A DNA stretch of 64,000 nt from JBELHR01 sp049606855 (GTDB lineage Bacteria; Bacteroidota; Bacteroidia; Flavobacteriales; Flavobacteriaceae), in contig JBMYVY010000002.1 in NCBI GenBank assembly GCA_049606855.1, positions 62,001 to 126,000 on the forward strand, given 5' to 3'. Shown here piece by piece: positions 61,767-64,000 of the stretch. The notes beneath the pieces were generated by a model that was not told the DNA's origin, did not search any database, and saw only the letters and a list, made by a program, of their open reading frames with translations. Numbering within the stretch: position 1 is the first letter of the stretch; every line of letters begins with the position of its first letter. The position numbers were made by a program, and so were the translations under genes.

Positions 61767-61796
61767 TTTCTTTCCTTTTTCTAATGGCTATCTTTG
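61767..61796 (+). promoter_or_regulatory. Promoter of the bacilliredoxin gene
   Basis: TATCTTTG at 61789-61796 fits TAnnTTTG, with TTT at 61767-61769 at 19-base spacing (one mismatch from TTG). The ATG is 25 bases downstream at 61822. Confidence 0.55.
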
Positions 61797-61821
61797 TAGG
61801 GAATTTTTTAAAATTAAAATT

Positions 61822-62232
61822 ATGTACCCACCTGAATTAGTTAAACCAATGCGTGAGGAATTGACCAACGCAGGTTTTCAAGAATTACATACAGTAGAGG
61901 CAGTAGATCAAGCCTTAGCAAAAGAAGGAACAACTCTAGTGGTAGTGAACTCTGTTTGTGGATGTGCAGCTGGAGCCGCAAGACCAGGTGTATTACACTC
62001 TTTAATGGTTGATAAAACACCTGATAACTTAACAACAGTTTTTGCAGGAGTTGATATGGATGCAACTACACGTGCAAGAGAGCTTATGCTTCCTTTTCCT
62101 CCATCATCACCATCAATTGCATTGTTTAAAGATGGAGAGTTAGTACACATGTTAGAACGCCATCATATTGAAGGGCGCGTTGCAGGCGAGATTGCTCAAA
62201 ATTTAGCAGGAGCTTACGAAGAGTTTTGCTAG
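61822..62232 (+). CDS. BrxA/BrxB family bacilliredoxin
   Basis: 136 residues starting MYPPELVKPM at 61822; earlier in-frame codons lie in the promoter and have no coding character. CGC (C46 and C48 in NSVCGCAAGAARPG) is the active site of YphP/YqiW-type bacilliredoxins that reduce mixed disulfides of low-molecular-weight thiols with proteins. In this group the thiol used is not bacillithiol for certain; some Bacteroidota make bacillithiol. Stand-alone gene followed by a terminator. Confidence 0.93.
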   Translation: MYPPELVKPMREELTNAGFQELHTVEAVDQALAKEGTTLVVVNSVCGCAAGAARPGVLHSLMVDKTPDNLTTVFAGVDMDATTRARELMLPFPPSSPSIALFKDGELVHMLERHHIEGRVAGEIAQNLAGAYEEFC

Positions 62233-62251
62233 AAAAATAAATTATCTTTGA

Positions 62252-62277
62252 AACACCGCCTTAAGCGGTGTTTTTTT
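62252..62277 (+). terminator. Terminator between the bacilliredoxin and HD genes
   Basis: AACACCGC / GCGGTGTT stem with loop CTTAA, then seven T residues that end at the base before the ATG of the HD gene (62278). Confidence 0.9.
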
Positions 62278-62925
62278 ATGAAAAATTTCATCGAACCTAC
62301 CATAAACTTTGTTAAAAAAGAGCTGCAAAATGCCGAAGGTGGCCATGATTGGTTTCATATTGAGCGTGTTTATAAAAATGCCCTTTTGATCAATAAATCA
62401 GAGCAGGCTGACCAACTCGTAGTCTCACTAGGGGCTTTACTTCACGATATAGCCGATAGCAAGTTTCACAATGGAGATGAGAGCATTGGTCCAAGAAAAG
62501 CTAGAGTTTTTTTAGAATCTATTGGATTAGACAGAAATAGAATCAATCACATTGAAAAAATCATTGAAAACGTTTCTTTTAAAGGAGGTAATTTTGACAA
62601 ATCTTTTAATAGCAAAGAACTTGAAATTGTTCAAGATGCAGATCGTTTAGATGCTATTGGCGCTATTGGTATTGCAAGGACTTTTAATTATGGAGGCTTC
62701 AAAAATCGCGCACTATACGATCCTGAAATTTCACCAAATTTAAACATGACAAAGCAGGAGTACAAGAATTCCACTGCTCCAACGATAAATCATTTTTATG
62801 AAAAATTATTGAGACTAAAAGACATGATGAATACTGATGCTGGAGAAAGTATCGCAGTTGAGCGACATAAATTCATGCAAGAATTTTTGAACCAATTTTT
62901 TGCAGAATGGGAAGGAAAACTATAA
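62278..62925 (+). CDS. HD domain phosphohydrolase
   Basis: 215 residues starting MKNFIEPTINFVKKEL. The frame upstream to 62248 is a terminator and not coding. HDWFHIERVYKNAL (H near 27) and LLHDIADSKFHNG (HD pair near 58) with DADRLDAIG (D near 123) give the metal-binding HD signature of YedJ-type nucleotide or phosphate hydrolases. The start follows a terminator T run without a visible ribosome site. Substrate unknown. Confidence 0.88.
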   Translation: MKNFIEPTINFVKKELQNAEGGHDWFHIERVYKNALLINKSEQADQLVVSLGALLHDIADSKFHNGDESIGPRKARVFLESIGLDRNRINHIEKIIENVSFKGGNFDKSFNSKELEIVQDADRLDAIGAIGIARTFNYGGFKNRALYDPEISPNLNMTKQEYKNSTAPTINHFYEKLLRLKDMMNTDAGESIAVERHKFMQEFLNQFFAEWEGKL

Positions 62926-62934
62926 TTTGCCCTT

Positions 62935-63318
62935 ATGAAAACTAACCTACTCATTTTAACTGTATTTCTAACTCTAATGTCATGCTCTACAGAGGATCGC
63001 GTAACGAGCATACAGGAAGACCAAAAAGCACTTTATAGCAAGTACAATAGTATCATGAGGTACATCAGTCTTGAGCCAATTTCTTCAGAGACTACCTGCC
63101 TAAGTCTACCTATTGGTTCAAAAGCCTGTGGCGGGCCTCAAGGCTATATAGGTTTCCCTTCGACCATTGACCAGAAAGAATTAAAACAAATGATCGAGGA
63201 ATATACTGAATTTGAAAAATCGTATAATGAAAAATGGGAGATCACATCTGATTGCTCATTTGTAGCTCCCCCTAGTGAAGTTATTGTGCACAACGGTAGT
63301 TGTAAAGTTATTTATTAA
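62935..63318 (+). CDS. Small lipoprotein, unknown
   Basis: 127 residues with lipobox LMSC (C17). Mature part has cysteines at about 56, 65, 104 and 123 (TTCLSLPIGSKACGGPQGYIG, TSDCSFVAPP, NGSCKVI) that could form two disulfides. Its tail overlaps the end of the enoyl-CoA hydratase gene by 11 bases on the opposite strand. Gene lies 9 bases after the HD gene, same direction. Confidence 0.7.
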   Translation: MKTNLLILTVFLTLMSCSTEDRVTSIQEDQKALYSKYNSIMRYISLEPISSETTCLSLPIGSKACGGPQGYIGFPSTIDQKELKQMIEEYTEFEKSYNEKWEITSDCSFVAPPSEVIVHNGSCKVIY

Positions 63319-64000
63319 AATTAGGTTTTCGCTTTTCTAAAAAGGCTTGTGTTCCTTCCTTGAAATCTGAGGTTCCAAAACAAAACCCAAAAGCTTCAAT
63401 TTCCTTTTGAAAACCATTTTCACCATCACGATAACCTGCTTCTATAGCAGTTATTGCTGTCGAAATTGCTTGACCGCTATTCATTGAAATCTTTTTGGCC
63501 AAAGCAATAGCGGTGTGAATCAGTTCTTCTGGTGCTTCCAATTTATTTAAAAGACCAATATGCACTGCTCTTTGGGCATCAATCATTTGGGCAGAAAGAA
63601 TCATTTCCATAGCGATTCCTTTACCAACAATCTGAGCCAATCGCTGTGTTCCTCCATAACCTGGTATTAGACCAAGAGTCACTTCAGGCAACCCCATTTT
63701 GGCTGATGAAGAACCAACACGAATATGACACGCCATTGCGAGCTCTAGCCCTCCTCCCAAGGCATAACCGTTTACAGCTGCAATTACAGGGGTGCTTAAC
63801 TGCGCAATATAATCAAACAAAAGACCTTGCCCTTTAGCGGCCAGTTCTGCACCTTGCTTTTCATTGAAATCCGCAAACTCTTTAATATCTGCACCTGCAA
63901 CAAAAGCCTTATCTCCTGATCCAGTAAGCACTATAGCGCGTATTTTTGAATCTCCCTCCAATTTCTCCAAGGCTTGATGTAATTCTTCAATGGTTTGCTT
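63308..64000 (-). CDS. Enoyl-CoA hydratase/isomerase family protein (start outside window)
   Basis: The frame continues to the right edge; the residues before the M at 63970 read KQTIEELHQALEKLEG, so the true start lies beyond 64000. Crotonase-fold motifs: FVAGADIKEFADF (oxyanion loop), AVNGYALGGGLELAMACHIRVG, and LPEVTLGLIPGYGGTQRLAQIVG with the two catalytic glutamates (E of GGGLELA and E of LPEVTLG region). Ends with QAFLEKRKPNF, usual for enoyl-CoA hydratases. Likely 3-hydroxybutyryl- or enoyl-CoA hydration in fatty acid degradation. Confidence 0.92.
   Translation of the reverse strand, partial: KQTIEELHQALEKLEGDSKIRAIVLTGSGDKAFVAGADIKEFADFNEKQGAELAAKGQGLLFDYIAQLSTPVIAAVNGYALGGGLELAMACHIRVGSSSAKMGLPEVTLGLIPGYGGTQRLAQIVGKGIAMEMILSAQMIDAQRAVHIGLLNKLEAPEELIHTAIALAKKISMNSGQAISTAITAIEAGYRDGENGFQKEIEAFGFCFGTSDFKEGTQAFLEKRKPNFNK

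Noticed and set aside
1..64000. Search for IS elements, integrases, restriction or defence genes, CRISPR and riboswitches
   Set aside because: None recognised by eye in either strand. This is a manual reading, so distant families could be missed.

Overview
This AT-rich window comes from a Bacteroidota chromosome, very probably the order Flavobacteriales. The evidence is gene content and promoter style. It carries type IX secretion and gliding genes (sprA, gldD, gldE, a PorP/SprF protein, a type-B sorted giant adhesin and a RemB/Wzi-like barrel). The order ruvA-sprA-gcvH-vanZ-tonB and the block mutY-ssb-gldE-gldD are both familiar from flavobacteria. The upstream motif TAnnTTTG, the Bacteroidota -7 element, recurs in front of genes. 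There is no insertion sequence, phage gene, integrase, CRISPR array or rRNA. Genes are densely packed and no gap without a gene exceeds 300 bases; the longest, about 230 bases at 54596-54825, holds only a terminator.

Layout. 1-1361: tail of a DUF255/YyaL gene converging on tsaB. 1448-2797: TolC-type efflux protein. 2873-7830: respiratory assembly block read leftward (cyoE, two cytochrome oxidase subunit III genes, subunit IV, a cysteine-less SCO-like protein, SCO, DUF420, a small CAMC protein). 8032-8205: tRNA-Gly(GCC) and tRNA-Leu(UAA). 8222-9319: a compact set of unknown genes (small acidic lipoprotein, four-helix membrane protein, 56-residue basic peptide). 9503-12931: small secreted protein, Wzi/RemB-like barrel, WbpD-like acetyltransferase, deoC. 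13038-24364: leftward maeB-ruvA-sprA-gcvH-vanZ-tonB. 24411-33440: queG and a molybdenum-cofactor region. In that region moaD-moaE run rightward, while a Crp/Fnr regulator, moaA, a membrane protein, moeA, moaC, mobA, a MoeB-rhodanese protein and a membrane-bound MutS-like ATPase run leftward. 33520-34201: ribosomal proteins L21 and L27. 34294-39473: LolA-like protein, EamA exporter, metal-binding lipoprotein, and the gldD-gldE-ssb-mutY block. 39613-41661: HU, a 29-residue basic peptide and RNase G. 41729-46172: MORN-like protein, patatin-Omp85 protein, uvrC. 46252-50141: PLP decarboxylase, a membrane protein, a DUF481 barrel, PhnA-like protein and a secreted protein. 50138-54595: lspA, DksA/TraR-like, ileS. 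54826-60879: type IX secretion/adhesin trio. 60947-64000: DjlA-like, bacilliredoxin, HD phosphohydrolase, lipoprotein, start of an enoyl-CoA hydratase gene.

How the parts work together. The cox block supplies heme O and the small subunits and copper chaperones of a terminal oxidase; subunits I and II are not in view. The molybdenum genes cover MPT synthesis, sulfur-carrier activation, molybdate insertion and nucleotide attachment. No molybdoenzyme, molybdate transporter or MogA/MoaB lies here. SprA is the outer-membrane channel through which the large DUF11-repeat protein would be exported, with the PorP/SprF protein beside it as its likely surface anchor.

Overall this is mostly conserved chromosomal core. 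I found no convincing complete undescribed system such as a defence island. The best leads are the unknown lipoprotein/membrane set at 8.2-9.3 kb, the divergent molybdenum-cofactor proteins with a membrane MutS-like ATPase at the operon tail, the cysteine-free SCO paralogue, and the tiny basic protein between HU and RNase G.
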